A DNA stretch of 64,000 nucleotides from Thermodesulfatator autotrophicus (GCF_001642325.1 NZ_LSFI01000002.1:1-64000), one strand, 5' to 3'. Positions 18,059-26,450 are shown, counted from the stretch's first letter. The notes: generated from the letters alone by a model not told the origin. Made by a program: numbers and translations.

Positions 18059-18906
18059 GCAAACTATTTGAATCCATAAAAAAATTAGAAGAAAAAAAGA
18101 CAGAATTTTCTATAAAAGGGAACTACTCGATCAAAAAAGAGAAAAGAATTAAAAGAAACAAATTTTATATCTATATAATTTTGAGCTCTTTTTTAATCGG
18201 ATGCCTAACCTTAGTAGCTTTTTTTATTTTTAAAGCAAAATTTTATCAGGGAACAGAAATAAAAAATATAAAAACAGCCTTCCCCAAAACAGCTAAAAAT
18301 AGCATAGATAATAATCAAAAACCTCAAAAATTAACCAAAAAAGAAAAGAAAAACCATACATTAATTCAGACAAAAAGAGAAACAAAAACAAACATTCAAA
18401 AAGAGAATAAAAAAGAAAACAAAATGATATCAGAACCCAAAAAAAGTAAACTAAATCATTACACGACAAAGAAAAACAAAAAACATATCACTAGAAAAGA
18501 AAACAATAAAATCGAAAAAATTTCAATCTCAGAACTTTCCACAAAAAAACATATATTAAACAGATACATTATGTTTGCAGAAGAGGCTCGCAAAAATAAA
18601 AATTACGAAATAGCAATCTTTTACTATCAAAAAGCATTATCAGAAACAAACGAAAAGACGAAAAAAGCTGAAATATTGAACAATTTAGGTGCAATTTATT
18701 TACTAGAAAATAAAATTAATCTTGCCCAAACAGCTCTTGAAAAAGCTATCAAATTCTCCGCTTCTCCAGAAATAGTCTACAACTTAACTATAATATACCT
18801 AAAACAACAAAAAATTGATAAAGCCTGTTCTATAATTAAAAGAAATAAAAATAAAGCTCTTCCTGAATTAATATCCATCCAAAAAAAGTTTTGCTCTAAA
18901 AATTAG
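18055..18906 (+). CDS. MshN-like membrane-anchored TPR protein
   Basis: This is the last gene of the pilus-like operon. The 283-residue protein has a short cytoplasmic N-terminus, one membrane helix (about 42-61), a Lys/Asn-rich low-complexity linker (about 75-160) and two to three TPR-like repeats at the C-terminus (RKNKNYEIAIFYYQKAL, LGAIYLLENKINLAQTALEK). MshN-type proteins at this operon position have the same plan. Their role is structural or undefined. Its 3' end overlaps the convergent nusB gene by 11 bp. Confidence 0.65.
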   Translation: MSKLFESIKKLEEKKTEFSIKGNYSIKKEKRIKRNKFYIYIILSSFLIGCLTLVAFFIFKAKFYQGTEIKNIKTAFPKTAKNSIDNNQKPQKLTKKEKKNHTLIQTKRETKTNIQKENKKENKMISEPKKSKLNHYTTKKNKKHITRKENNKIEKISISELSTKKHILNRYIMFAEEARKNKNYEIAIFYYQKALSETNEKTKKAEILNNLGAIYLLENKINLAQTALEKAIKFSASPEIVYNLTIIYLKQQKIDKACSIIKRNKNKALPELISIQKKFCSKN

Positions 18907-19318
18907 CTATTTTTTTATACTCATGTTTATAAATAGCATCTAAAATACCATTTACAAAAGAAGCAGACTCATCTGAACCAAAAGATTTAGCAAGCTCTAT
19001 GGCTTCATTTATAGAAACCCTAGGAGGGATATCAGGCCGATAAAGCAACTCATAGGTAGCCAGGCGTAATATATTTCTATCTGTGGCAGACATTCGCGAA
19101 AGCTTCCAGTGCTTAGAATATTTCTCAATAATTTTATCTATTTCTTCCTGCTTTTCGGCTACTCCATTTACCAATTCTTTAGCAAACTCTAATACTTTAG
19201 GTGACGGATTAAAATAGCCTTCATAGGTCTTAAAGGCTTCACTAAAAGGCACTCCAGCTACGTCTGCCTGATAAAGAATCTGAACGGCTATTTCGCGTGC
19301 TTTTCGGCGCAAACCCAT
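18896..19318 (-). CDS. nusB: Transcription antitermination factor NusB
   Basis: This binds boxA RNA with NusE for rRNA antitermination. The 140-residue all-helical protein has the family's RRKAREIAVQILYQ opening, MSATDRNILRLATYELL in the middle and FVNGILDAIY at the end. It begins at the ribH stop (TAATG), the common ribBA-ribH-nusB order in bacteria, so it is co-transcribed with riboflavin genes. Confidence 0.95.
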   Translation of the reverse strand: MGLRRKAREIAVQILYQADVAGVPFSEAFKTYEGYFNPSPKVLEFAKELVNGVAEKQEEIDKIIEKYSKHWKLSRMSATDRNILRLATYELLYRPDIPPRVSINEAIELAKSFGSDESASFVNGILDAIYKHEYKKIANF

Positions 19319-19788
19319 TATAGTTTCCTCAAAAGATTGGCCATTTCTATTGCTACCATAGCGGCATCAAAGCCCTTGTTGCCAGCCTTAGTACCAGCCC
19401 GTTCAATAGCTTGTTCAATATTGTCAGTTGTTAAAATTCCGAAAGCTATGGGAACCCCCGTCTCCAGCATAACCTGAGCAATACCCTTGCTGGCTTCAGC
19501 TGCCACGTAATCAAAATGAGGCGTAGCTCCCCTTATGATGGTCCCCAAACAAATAATGGCATCATATCTTTCTGACTGGGCCATTTTTTGGGCCACCAAG
19601 GGAATTTCAAAAGAACCTGGCACCCACACTACTTCTATATTTTCTTCAGAAACTCCATGACGGCTTAAGGCATCAAAAGCACCTTCTAAAAGTTTCTTTG
19701 TTATCAAGCTATTAAAACGGCCAACTATTACACCAAACCTGAGACCTTCTCCCTTAAATTCTCCCTGTATAGTTTTAATCTTATCCAT
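19318..19788 (-). CDS. ribH: 6,7-dimethyl-8-ribityllumazine synthase
   Basis: This condenses 5-amino-6-ribitylaminouracil with 3,4-dihydroxy-2-butanone 4-phosphate, the penultimate step to riboflavin. The 156-residue protein shows [20 protein letters not shown] and [16 protein letters not shown], with the catalytic His in TPHFD. It lies 11 bp after ribBA, which makes its butanone substrate, and overlaps nusB by one base. Confidence 0.96.
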   Translation of the reverse strand: MDKIKTIQGEFKGEGLRFGVIVGRFNSLITKKLLEGAFDALSRHGVSEENIEVVWVPGSFEIPLVAQKMAQSERYDAIICLGTIIRGATPHFDYVAAEASKGIAQVMLETGVPIAFGILTTDNIEQAIERAGTKAGNKGFDAAMVAIEMANLLRKL

Positions 19789-19799
19789 ATATCCTCCAA

Positions 19800-21014
19800 T
19801 CAGGCTTTTGCTTCTTTAAATACGCTTAATATATGCCCCATTTTTTCGCATTTACATTTGAGATAACGGTAATTTTCTTCATGTGGTTTTATTTCTATAG
19901 GCACTCTTTCTACAACTTCAAGGCCATAGCCCGCAAGACCTATTAATTTTTTGGGATTATTAGTCATAAGACGCATTTTTTTAACGCCAAGGTCCCTTAA
20001 AATCTGAGCCCCTATACCATAGTCTCTTAAATCTGGCTTAAAACCTAGAGCTTCGTTGGCCTCTACCGTATCCTTGCCCTGGTCCTGCAACACGTAAGCT
20101 TTGAGTTTATTTAAAAGGCCTATGCCCCGGCCTTCCTGCCTCAAATAAAGAAGAACTCCCCTTCCCTCCTCAGCAATCATTTCAAGGGCTCTAACAAGTT
20201 GAGGCCCACAATCACAACGCAAAGAACCAAAAACATCCCCTGTAAGGCATTCTGAATGCACTCGTACTAAAATCGGCTCTTCGGTAACTTCCCCCATAAC
20301 TAAAGCCACATGGGTGAAAGGGTCAATTAAATTGGTATAGGCCAGAAGCCTAAATTCACCCCAGGGAGTAGGGAGCCTGGTTTCAACTTCCCTTTTAACC
20401 AGACATTCGTTTTTCAAACGATAAGCAATTAAATCTTTTATTGTGACTATTTTTAAGCCGTGTTGTTCAGCAAATTTTTCAAGCTCTGGCATGCGGGCCA
20501 TACTGCCATCATCATTCATTATCTCGCAAATAACACCAGCTGGCTTTAAACCGGCAAGCCTTGCCAGATCTACCGAAGCTTCAGTGTGTCCGGCTCTAAC
20601 TAAAACACCCCCATCCCGCGCCATTATGGGGAAAACGTGTCCTGGAGTCACTATATCTTCTGGGCCGCTTTTGGGATCAATAGCTACCTTGATGGTATGA
20701 GCCCTATCGTAGGCCGAAATACCAGTGGTTACTCCGTGGCGGGCTTCAATGGAAACAGTAAAAGCCGTATCAAATTTGGTTCCATGGCGCTTGGGTTGAA
20801 AAGGTAACTGGAGCCTTTCCACATCTTCTCTAGTAAGAGTTAAACATATTAGGCCGCGACCATATTTAGCCATAAAATTTATGGCTTCAGGGGTGATCTT
20901 TTCTGCTGCCATCACTAAATCGCCTTCATTTTCACGGTCTTCGTCATCGGTTACGATGATCATTTTCCCCGCTTTTATATCCTCTAATGCCTCCTCAATG
21001 GTAGATACAGGCAT
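19800..21014 (-). CDS. ribBA: 3,4-DHBP synthase / GTP cyclohydrolase II
   Basis: This bifunctional riboflavin enzyme makes both precursors of ribH. The N-terminal DHBPS domain (1-200) has [16 protein letters not shown] and GHVFPI. The C-terminal cyclohydrolase has the zinc motif [17 protein letters not shown] and RQEGRGIGL. The start at 21014 ([10 protein letters not shown]) is chosen for the GAAGGAGGGTTT site directly upstream; an in-frame start at 21047 lacks one. No FMN riboswitch is visible in the 141-bp divergent spacer shared with the histidine kinase gene. Confidence 0.95.
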   Translation of the reverse strand: MPVSTIEEALEDIKAGKMIIVTDDEDRENEGDLVMAAEKITPEAINFMAKYGRGLICLTLTREDVERLQLPFQPKRHGTKFDTAFTVSIEARHGVTTGISAYDRAHTIKVAIDPKSGPEDIVTPGHVFPIMARDGGVLVRAGHTEASVDLARLAGLKPAGVICEIMNDDGSMARMPELEKFAEQHGLKIVTIKDLIAYRLKNECLVKREVETRLPTPWGEFRLLAYTNLIDPFTHVALVMGEVTEEPILVRVHSECLTGDVFGSLRCDCGPQLVRALEMIAEEGRGVLLYLRQEGRGIGLLNKLKAYVLQDQGKDTVEANEALGFKPDLRDYGIGAQILRDLGVKKMRLMTNNPKKLIGLAGYGLEVVERVPIEIKPHEENYRYLKCKCEKMGHILSVFKEAKA

Positions 21015-21155
21015 AAACCCTCCTTCAACTCTCAAGTCTTTGTTCATTATACATTTATTAGCGATTAGGCCAATTACACAAATTCAAAAATTTTACTTGT
21101 CATTTTACCTGGATATTATGCTAAAAATTTAAAAAAGACCTTCAAGGACGCCATT

Positions 21156-22220
21156 TTGGAAAAAAGAGAAGTAGATGTAGTTATAGTAGGGGGAGGAAAA
21201 GGTTGTCGGGAACTCTTAGTCTTATTGGAAGAATATGAACCCAAACATTTGCATCTTGTCATTTTGGGAGTAGCAGACATTAACCCCAATGCCCCTGGAT
21301 ATCTTTACGCCAAAAGAAAGGGTTACTTTGTTACCACTGATTTTCGGGAATTATTCAAACGATTTCCTGATGTAGACCTGGTAATAGAACTTACCGGTTC
21401 AGACGAAGTCCTTGACGAAATCTTTAAAACAAAACCTCCTAAGACCAAAGTAATTGACCATTTAGGAGCCAGGCTTTTCTGGGAAGTCATCGCTATTTTA
21501 CAGGAAAAGAACCTCTATGAAAGAAGACTACAACAATTAGAAGGAATTAAATTAAACATAGATATAATTGCTCATTTAGCTCATGAAATAAGAAATCCTT
21601 TATTAGTTATAGGCGGCTTATGTAAAAAGATATCAAAACTAAAAGAGATAGACCCCAAAATTAAAACTTATATAAACGCTATAATTCAAGAAGTAAATCG
21701 TCTAGAAAACCTAATGAATAGATTAACTTTTATTAGTAAACCTTTACAACCTAATTTAAAATTATGTTCCCTAAACAATTTAGTTAAAAAAGTTGTAGAG
21801 GATTTTAAAAAGAATTTACCTCCAAATATAACGATAGAATTAATCTTAGAAGAAGAGATACCTGAAATATTTTTAGATGAAGAGCTGATTGCTCAAGCCT
21901 TGTATGAATTACTGGAAAATGCCAAAGAAGCAATGGAAAAGACAGGGGGACAAATATTAGTAAAAACTAAAATTTGCTATGATGAAGTGGCTATAATGGT
22001 AAAAGATGAAGGGCCTGGTATGGAAAAAAGCGTTCTGGAAAAAGCCACCATGCCCTTTTTTACCACCAAACCACAGGGGACAGGTTTTGGCCTTTTTTTT
22101 GTTCAAAAAGTAGTCCAGGCCCATGGAGGAACTTTACATATTTTGAGTGAACCTGGGGAAGGAACAACTGTGGTGACGGAGTTGCCGGTGAGGATGTTCT
22201 ATCCGATTCCGCCAGTGTAA
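21156..22220 (+). CDS. Orphan sensor histidine kinase with Rossmann-like N-terminus
   Basis: This soluble histidine kinase has no membrane segment. Residues 1-110 resemble a dinucleotide-binding fold: VVIVGGGKGCRELL at the start, GVADINPNAPG and a DLVIELTGSDEV segment. The DHp domain has HEIRNPL with phosphoacceptor H143. The HATPase domain has ELLENAKEAM (N box), DEGPGM and GTGFGLFFVQKV (G boxes). The N-terminus suggests cytoplasmic redox or nucleotide sensing; this is inference. It starts with TTG at 21156, with AAGGA about 8 nt upstream. No response regulator is adjacent. Its stop codon touches tRNA-Thr. Confidence 0.85.
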   Translation: MEKREVDVVIVGGGKGCRELLVLLEEYEPKHLHLVILGVADINPNAPGYLYAKRKGYFVTTDFRELFKRFPDVDLVIELTGSDEVLDEIFKTKPPKTKVIDHLGARLFWEVIAILQEKNLYERRLQQLEGIKLNIDIIAHLAHEIRNPLLVIGGLCKKISKLKEIDPKIKTYINAIIQEVNRLENLMNRLTFISKPLQPNLKLCSLNNLVKKVVEDFKKNLPPNITIELILEEEIPEIFLDEELIAQALYELLENAKEAMEKTGGQILVKTKICYDEVAIMVKDEGPGMEKSVLEKATMPFFTTKPQGTGFGLFFVQKVVQAHGGTLHILSEPGEGTTVVTELPVRMFYPIPPV

Positions 22221-22292
22221 GCCGGCGGAGGGAGTCGAACCCTCAACCCCGGGATTACAAATCCCGTGCTCTGCCGATTGAGCTACGCCGGC
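22220..22292 (-). tRNA. tRNA-Thr (anticodon TGT)
   Basis: The cloverleaf has acceptor stem GCCGGCG/CGCCGGC, anticodon stem CGGGA/TCCCG around TTTGTAA (anticodon TGT) and T arm GGTTCGACTCC. The discriminator is T and no CCA is encoded. The 3' end shares base 22220 with the stop codon of the convergent kinase gene. Confidence 0.95.
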
Positions 22293-22345
22293 AAACCAGG
22301 ATAAGAAATAACATGTTCTTTGAAAATGAGCAACAAAGCCAAAAT

Positions 22346-23191
22346 TTAAGCTTTACTATACAAGTATGACAAAAATTTATAAATAAGTTTAGCCGCAAAA
22401 AAAGCAGAGCGATTATCAATAGGCAAAAGTTCTACCACATCAAAACCAACCACGTTTAGCTTTGCCAGTTCCCTTAAAATTAAAAGGCCATCATACCATT
22501 TGAGGCCACCGGGTTCAGGGGTGCCTACTCCTGGCACTTCTGAGGGGTCAAATCCATCTAGGTCTATGGTTACGTAAACAGGTCGAAGGCCAATTGTATG
22601 AGAAATTTTCTGGACCATGGAATAGGGATTAGCCACTACCTCCTTAGCCCAGAAAATCTCAAGGCCCTTTTCACGTACAAAATCCATTTCTTCTCGGGAA
22701 ATAGCCCTAATACCTACAGGAAAAAGCTCTACACTGAGTTCTAGAGCCCGCCTCATGGTGCAGGCGTGTGAATAACGGCTCCCCTGATAAAAGTCTCTTA
22801 AGTCTGCGTGAGCGTCTATCTGCACCACACAAAGGTTGGGATATTTTCGGGCTAAAAGCTCTATTGGAGCAAGGCTAACCGTATGTTCTCCGCCAAGGAC
22901 TATCGGAAACAAATTCTTTTCTAAATGAGGTTCAAGGCGTCTCTTAAGCTCCTCAAGCATTTGTTCTGGAGCAAGAGGAAGATCTTCTTCTGGCAAGGTC
23001 AAAAAAGGAGCTTTTTGATAAACTTCACAATCTGTTTCTTCGTCATAAAACTCAAGGTAAGGGCTTGCTTCTAAAATGCGCCGTGGGCCAAAACGCGCCC
23101 CAGGCAAAAAAGAAGTGGTAGCGTCGTAAGGAGCCGGTAAAAAAACTATTTTGGCCTTTTCAGGATTTTCTGGAAGTCCAAGAAAAGTCAT
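22346..23191 (-). CDS. speB: Agmatinase-family ureohydrolase
   Basis: This manganese ureohydrolase is predicted to release urea from agmatine to give putrescine, or from N1-aminopropylagmatine to give spermidine in some thermophiles. Arginase-fold metal motifs are complete: GGEHTVSL, QIDAHADLRD and TIDLDGFDPSEVPGVGTPEPGG. The 281-aa length is typical. It is downstream of speD, separated by a hairpin (23202-23226), and the association with polyamine synthesis favours agmatinase over arginase. The substrate cannot be fixed from sequence. Confidence 0.88.
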   Translation of the reverse strand: MTFLGLPENPEKAKIVFLPAPYDATTSFLPGARFGPRRILEASPYLEFYDEETDCEVYQKAPFLTLPEEDLPLAPEQMLEELKRRLEPHLEKNLFPIVLGGEHTVSLAPIELLARKYPNLCVVQIDAHADLRDFYQGSRYSHACTMRRALELSVELFPVGIRAISREEMDFVREKGLEIFWAKEVVANPYSMVQKISHTIGLRPVYVTIDLDGFDPSEVPGVGTPEPGGLKWYDGLLILRELAKLNVVGFDVVELLPIDNRSAFFAAKLIYKFLSYLYSKA

Positions 23192-23201
23192 TTCACATAA
23201 T

Positions 23202-23226
23202 AAAGGCCGGGAAACCCCGGCCTTTT
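23202..23226 (-). terminator. Hairpin between speD and speB
   Basis: A perfect 10-bp stem (AAAGGCCGGG, 23202-23211, with CCCGGCCTTT, 23216-23225) and 4-nt loop sit between the speD stop and speB start. On the minus strand it is followed by ATTATG rather than a long U-run, so it may terminate partially and set the speD:speB ratio. Confidence 0.65.
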
Positions 23227-23249
23227 AAGTTTCTTCTTTTAACAGCTTC

Positions 23250-23687
23250 TTATACGGTAAACTGATTGCGTTCCGCCCTGATAAAACGTTCTACCGTTCT
23301 TATAGAGCGGGGGAATTCAAGTCCACGGTCAAGGACTTTTATCTCGCTCTTTTTGACTTCAAAAATTTTAGTAATATCACGAATAGCCTTGTCCACGTCA
23401 AAATCTTTACAGGAAAAAATATCCACACTCATATAAAGTTTTTCCGGGAAAGTGTGAATACTTATATGACTTTCAGCAATGATTACAAAACCAGATATGC
23501 CCCAATCTTCAGGAACCGGTGCGTGATACTTAAAAACATAAGGGGGCATAATTTTTGTCATTTCAATTTCTGCCGGGTAATTGCTCAGGAAATCGTAAAT
23601 AAAATCAATATCCATGAGCTTTTCCCGGTTACACCCATAACCGTCAAGAATTAAATGTTGACCAAAACCGTATTCTATCTTTTCCAT
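23250..23687 (-). CDS. speD: S-adenosylmethionine decarboxylase proenzyme
   Basis: This makes decarboxylated SAM, the aminopropyl donor for spermidine. The 145-residue bacterial class protein self-cleaves between E72 and S73 in IAESHISIHTFPE to form the pyruvoyl cofactor; catalytic C93 is in DIFSCKD. The start at 23687 is set by AGGAGGGAAGGCC directly before ATG; a longer frame upstream overlaps the regulator gene and is not used. It follows the XRE-cupin gene by 23 bp, probably in one transcript. Confidence 0.93.
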   Translation of the reverse strand: MEKIEYGFGQHLILDGYGCNREKLMDIDFIYDFLSNYPAEIEMTKIMPPYVFKYHAPVPEDWGISGFVIIAESHISIHTFPEKLYMSVDIFSCKDFDVDKAIRDITKIFEVKKSEIKVLDRGLEFPRSIRTVERFIRAERNQFTV

Positions 23688-23710
23688 GGCCTTCCCTCCT
23701 AAGCGAAAAT

Positions 23711-24241
23711 TTAAAAGGTGGGCGGGGATACCACCCACAGGATTTGGGCCATGGAGCGCCCCACGTTCTCCACGAAATGGCGCTTGTCGGCCCGAAAGTA
23801 AAAACATTCACCTTTACGGAGCTTCTCGGCTTGTGCTCCTATCCAGAGCTTCACCACTCCCTTCAAAATAAAACCAAACTCTTCGCCCTCGTGGGGCGCA
23901 TCCGGTGTGGTTTTCTCCCCTGGTTTAAGGGTAACCAACACCGGCTCCATTATTTTTTGCCCTGATCCCGGGATCAAAAACTCAATTCCGCTACCTTCTA
24001 TCTTCTGGCGGTCTTCCTGGCGAAAGACCACCCGCTCCGCACTTTCCTCTTTAAAGAACGTCGCTAAATCTGTTCCCAAGACATCTAAGATATCTTTTAA
24101 AGTGACTATCGAGGGATAAGTTAAATCCCTCTCAAGTTGAGATATATAACCCTTAGTCAAACCAGCCCTGCTAGCCAGCTCTTCTTGTGTAAGATCATTT
24201 GCTATTCTCAATTTTTTTATTTTTTCTCCTATCTTGAGCAT
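23711..24241 (-). CDS. XRE-family regulator with cupin domain, heading polyamine cluster
   Basis: The 176-residue repressor-type protein has an N-terminal helix-turn-helix (1-65; LTQEELASRAGLTKGYISQLER) and a C-terminal cupin (about 105-176; PHEGEEFGFILKG, FRADKRHFVEN). This PuuR-like arrangement is often linked to polyamine or amino-acid metabolism, and speD and speB lie directly downstream. It plausibly senses a polyamine or precursor and controls its own operon. Its leader is odd: GGAGG is 20 nt from the ATG, with a perfect palindrome between them. Confidence 0.88.
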   Translation of the reverse strand: MLKIGEKIKKLRIANDLTQEELASRAGLTKGYISQLERDLTYPSIVTLKDILDVLGTDLATFFKEESAERVVFRQEDRQKIEGSGIEFLIPGSGQKIMEPVLVTLKPGEKTTPDAPHEGEEFGFILKGVVKLWIGAQAEKLRKGECFYFRADKRHFVENVGRSMAQILWVVSPPTF

Positions 24242-24245
24242 ATTA

Positions 24246-24260
24246 TGGGCTTAAAGCCCA
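24246..24260 (-). promoter_or_regulatory. Palindrome between Shine-Dalgarno and start codon
   Basis: TGGGCT/AGCCCA (loop TAA on the plus strand) lies between GGAGG (24262-24266) and the regulator ATG (24241). Folded in RNA it would shorten the effective spacing from 20 to about 5 nt; bound as DNA it would be an operator inside the leader. Confidence 0.5.
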
Positions 24261-24299
24261 GCCTCCTTAAACAATAAACCTGAACCGGCCCTTTAAAAG

Positions 24300-24342
24300 A
24301 CCTGGTCCAGGTTTGATTACAATCTTTAAACAAAAAGTTTAA
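24300..24342 (-). promoter_or_regulatory. Inverted repeats in regulator promoter region
   Basis: ACCTGGTCCAGGT (24300-24312) is a perfect palindrome about its central T/A. TTAAAC (24326-24331) and GTTTAA (24337-24342) form a second inverted repeat. Both lie 60-100 bp upstream of the XRE-cupin gene and are candidate autoregulatory operators. Confidence 0.4.
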
Positions 24343-24440
24343 TGTTAGTGTGCGCCGTTCATATAAAAAACATTTTAGGAGTTGTCAAGAAGTGAATTCA
24401 AAAAAATTAATTTTTGGCATGTTAATTTTGGCATAATCGT

Positions 24441-24632
24441 GTCATCCCACAAGATTGCTTTCGCCACTTTGTGGCTCGCAAGGACGGAAAGAAAAAGACT
24501 CGCATGACTGGCCCAGTTGTCACTGCGAGGAGCGTGTAAGGCGCGACGAAACAGTCTCCCAATCAGATCGCTCCACGGCACGGCTAGTGTCTCGGAAGCA
24601 AGATTACTTCGCTTGCAATGACAAAGTTAGAA
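24441..24632. repeat. Dispersed palindromic repeat, copy 4
   Basis: This occupies the 3' half of the 414-bp gap between the polyamine regulator and moeA. It contains the GCCACTTTGTGGC hairpin, CACTGCGAGGAGCG with the GACGAAACAGTC arm, and a TTACTTCGCTTGCAATGACA end. The remaining 24343-24440 is AT-rich with nothing recognisable. Confidence 0.72.
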
Positions 24633-24655
24633 AGAAAGGCCAGCCTCGTTAAAAT

Positions 24656-25876
24656 CTAAAACGAGCAGGAACAGAAAGGTTTTAATAGACGCACACAAAG
24701 AGGCTCTCCTGCTACTATTATCGTTTTGCCTTCTGGGAGAACAGCCAGGGCCTCGGCCTGGCCTAAATAGCTCAAGCGGCTTTTAAAAGGTGAGGCTTCA
24801 AAATATACCTTATCTTCTTCTTTAAAAAGTTTACCGAAGAAAAACTGGGTCCAGTGTTTTTGCCCTGAAAGGGGTTTACGATTAAAGGCTTTTATAGTGG
24901 GAAAGGGGTCCATGTCCCGGCCAGAAAGCTTAAAAAGTCCTGGCAAGGCTAAATTCAAAAAGGCCATCTGGTTTGATGGAGGGCCTCCTGGCAGGGTAAA
25001 AATCACTTTTTCGTCAACTTTGCCAAAAGAAACTGCTTTACCTGGCCCGATACGCACGTAGTTAAAAATCTCTTGCCAACCAAGGTCTTCAAGGACTTTT
25101 AGCACCAGATCTTTAGGGCCCCTCCAGGCTCCACCACTGGTAATCAAGACGTCGTTCTGGGAAAAAGTTTCTTCAATGGCTTTCTTTAATGACGATTTTT
25201 CGTCATTGATTAACGCCCAGGATACCGGAAAACCAAAGTGTTTACACCAGCTAACCAGGGTAACCAGGTTACTGGCATAAAGTTTACCGGGCTCAAGAGG
25301 TTTTCCAGGGGCTACCACCTCGTCTCCAGTAGCAATTATCTTAACTTTAGGTCGGGGAAAAACTTTGACCCTATCAAAGCCAGCTGCTGCTAAAATTCCC
25401 ACTTCCATAGGTGAAAGAAGGGTGCCTGCCTTCAAAATAATGTTATCTGCTGAAAGGTCTTCTCCTCTTTTAAGGACGTTCAAACCACAGGGAGCATCAG
25501 CCAGGGCTAAAATCTTGTCTCCTTCCACGCGACTGAATTCTTCAGATAAAACGGCATTGGCACCTTGAGGCAAAGGGGCTCCAGCCGTAATTCTCACACA
25601 GGTGCCAGGCAGAACTTCAAAATCCTCGTCTCCTCCGGCAAAAACCTGGCCAACGAGATTAAGGACAACAGGATTTTCTGGATTAGCTTCAGAAATATCC
25701 TCAGACCGCACGGCAAAACCATCTTTAAGGGATACATCCCGATTGGGTACATCTACTTTTGCTATCACGTCTTCCGCCAGAACAAAGTCTTTTGCTTCCC
25801 AAACGGGCAAATAAATGGGTGGAAAAGGACTTAAGTGCTTGGCAATAAGGGTGAGAGCTTCTTTAAAAGAAATCAT
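24656..25876 (-). CDS. moeA: Molybdopterin molybdenumtransferase (MoeA-like)
   Basis: This is predicted to insert molybdate (or tungstate) into adenylylated molybdopterin. The 406-residue MoeA fold has DVPNRDVSLKDGFAV near the N-terminus, IIATGDEVV, and a C-terminal LPGGPPSNQ loop. Some motifs differ from E. coli MoeA: TSGGAWRGPKD replaces TSGGVSVGxxD, so it belongs to a divergent subgroup. ATG at 25876 gives the standard MoeA N-terminus; an upstream in-frame start at 25921 would extend it by 15 residues. It overlaps coaE by 14 bp. Confidence 0.85.
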   Translation of the reverse strand: MISFKEALTLIAKHLSPFPPIYLPVWEAKDFVLAEDVIAKVDVPNRDVSLKDGFAVRSEDISEANPENPVVLNLVGQVFAGGDEDFEVLPGTCVRITAGAPLPQGANAVLSEEFSRVEGDKILALADAPCGLNVLKRGEDLSADNIILKAGTLLSPMEVGILAAAGFDRVKVFPRPKVKIIATGDEVVAPGKPLEPGKLYASNLVTLVSWCKHFGFPVSWALINDEKSSLKKAIEETFSQNDVLITSGGAWRGPKDLVLKVLEDLGWQEIFNYVRIGPGKAVSFGKVDEKVIFTLPGGPPSNQMAFLNLALPGLFKLSGRDMDPFPTIKAFNRKPLSGQKHWTQFFFGKLFKEEDKVYFEASPFKSRLSYLGQAEALAVLPEGKTIIVAGEPLCVRLLKPFCSCSF

Positions 25877-26450
25877 TTTTAATTTTTTCCTCAATTTTGG
25901 GAAGTGAATCCGTGCTTTCAATTACTAAATCCGGAAAAATTTTTTCCGGTAAATCTTTCTTATAACACTTAAGAAGTTCTTTGGCGAGCTTTTCATCTTT
26001 TAAACGCTGGCTCAGGCGTTTGAGTAAAACTTCTTCTGGAGCTATGACCCAGATAACCCGGTCAAAAAATCTCTCCCAACCGCCCTGGTAAAGAAGAGGA
26101 ATTTCAGCTACCACCAGTGGTTTGTCCCTATTTTTGTCAAACCAGAGCAGAAGACTATTTTTGACCAGTGGATGGAAAATTTCTTCAAGTTTTTTTTTAA
26201 TTTCTAGATTTGTCAACATAGCGCAAAGAAGCTTACGGCGATTAAGCTCGCCTTCTTTAGTCAAAAATTCCTTACCAAGGGCTTTTATCACCTGGTGAAA
26301 TCCGACCTTACAAGGTCCAGATAGCTTTCTCACTTCTTCGTCAGCTGAAAAAACCGGCACTCCCTTTTTTGCAAAAATTGAAAGCACGGTGGTTTTTCCC
26401 GCCGCTGGTGGGCCGGTTATGGCCACTCTAAGATTTTTGGCGCAACTCAT
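25863..26450 (-). CDS. coaE: Dephospho-CoA kinase
   Basis: This catalyses the last step of CoA synthesis, phosphorylating dephospho-CoA. The P-loop is GPPAAGKTT (about 12-20), followed by FSADEEVRKL, the CoaE DAD-like region, and VAEIPLLYQGG near 115-125. The 195-aa length is normal. Its start overlaps the rluD end by 23 bp, and its end overlaps moeA, within the tight trmH-rluD-coaE-moeA operon. Confidence 0.9.
   Translation of the reverse strand: MSCAKNLRVAITGPPAAGKTTVLSIFAKKGVPVFSADEEVRKLSGPCKVGFHQVIKALGKEFLTKEGELNRRKLLCAMLTNLEIKKKLEEIFHPLVKNSLLLWFDKNRDKPLVVAEIPLLYQGGWERFFDRVIWVIAPEEVLLKRLSQRLKDEKLAKELLKCYKKDLPEKIFPDLVIESTDSLPKIEEKIKNDFF

Noticed and set aside
21015-21155. Possible FMN riboswitch upstream of ribBA
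   Set aside because: The conserved AGGGGC and ACCGGCGGT blocks of the FMN aptamer are not present in the spacer.
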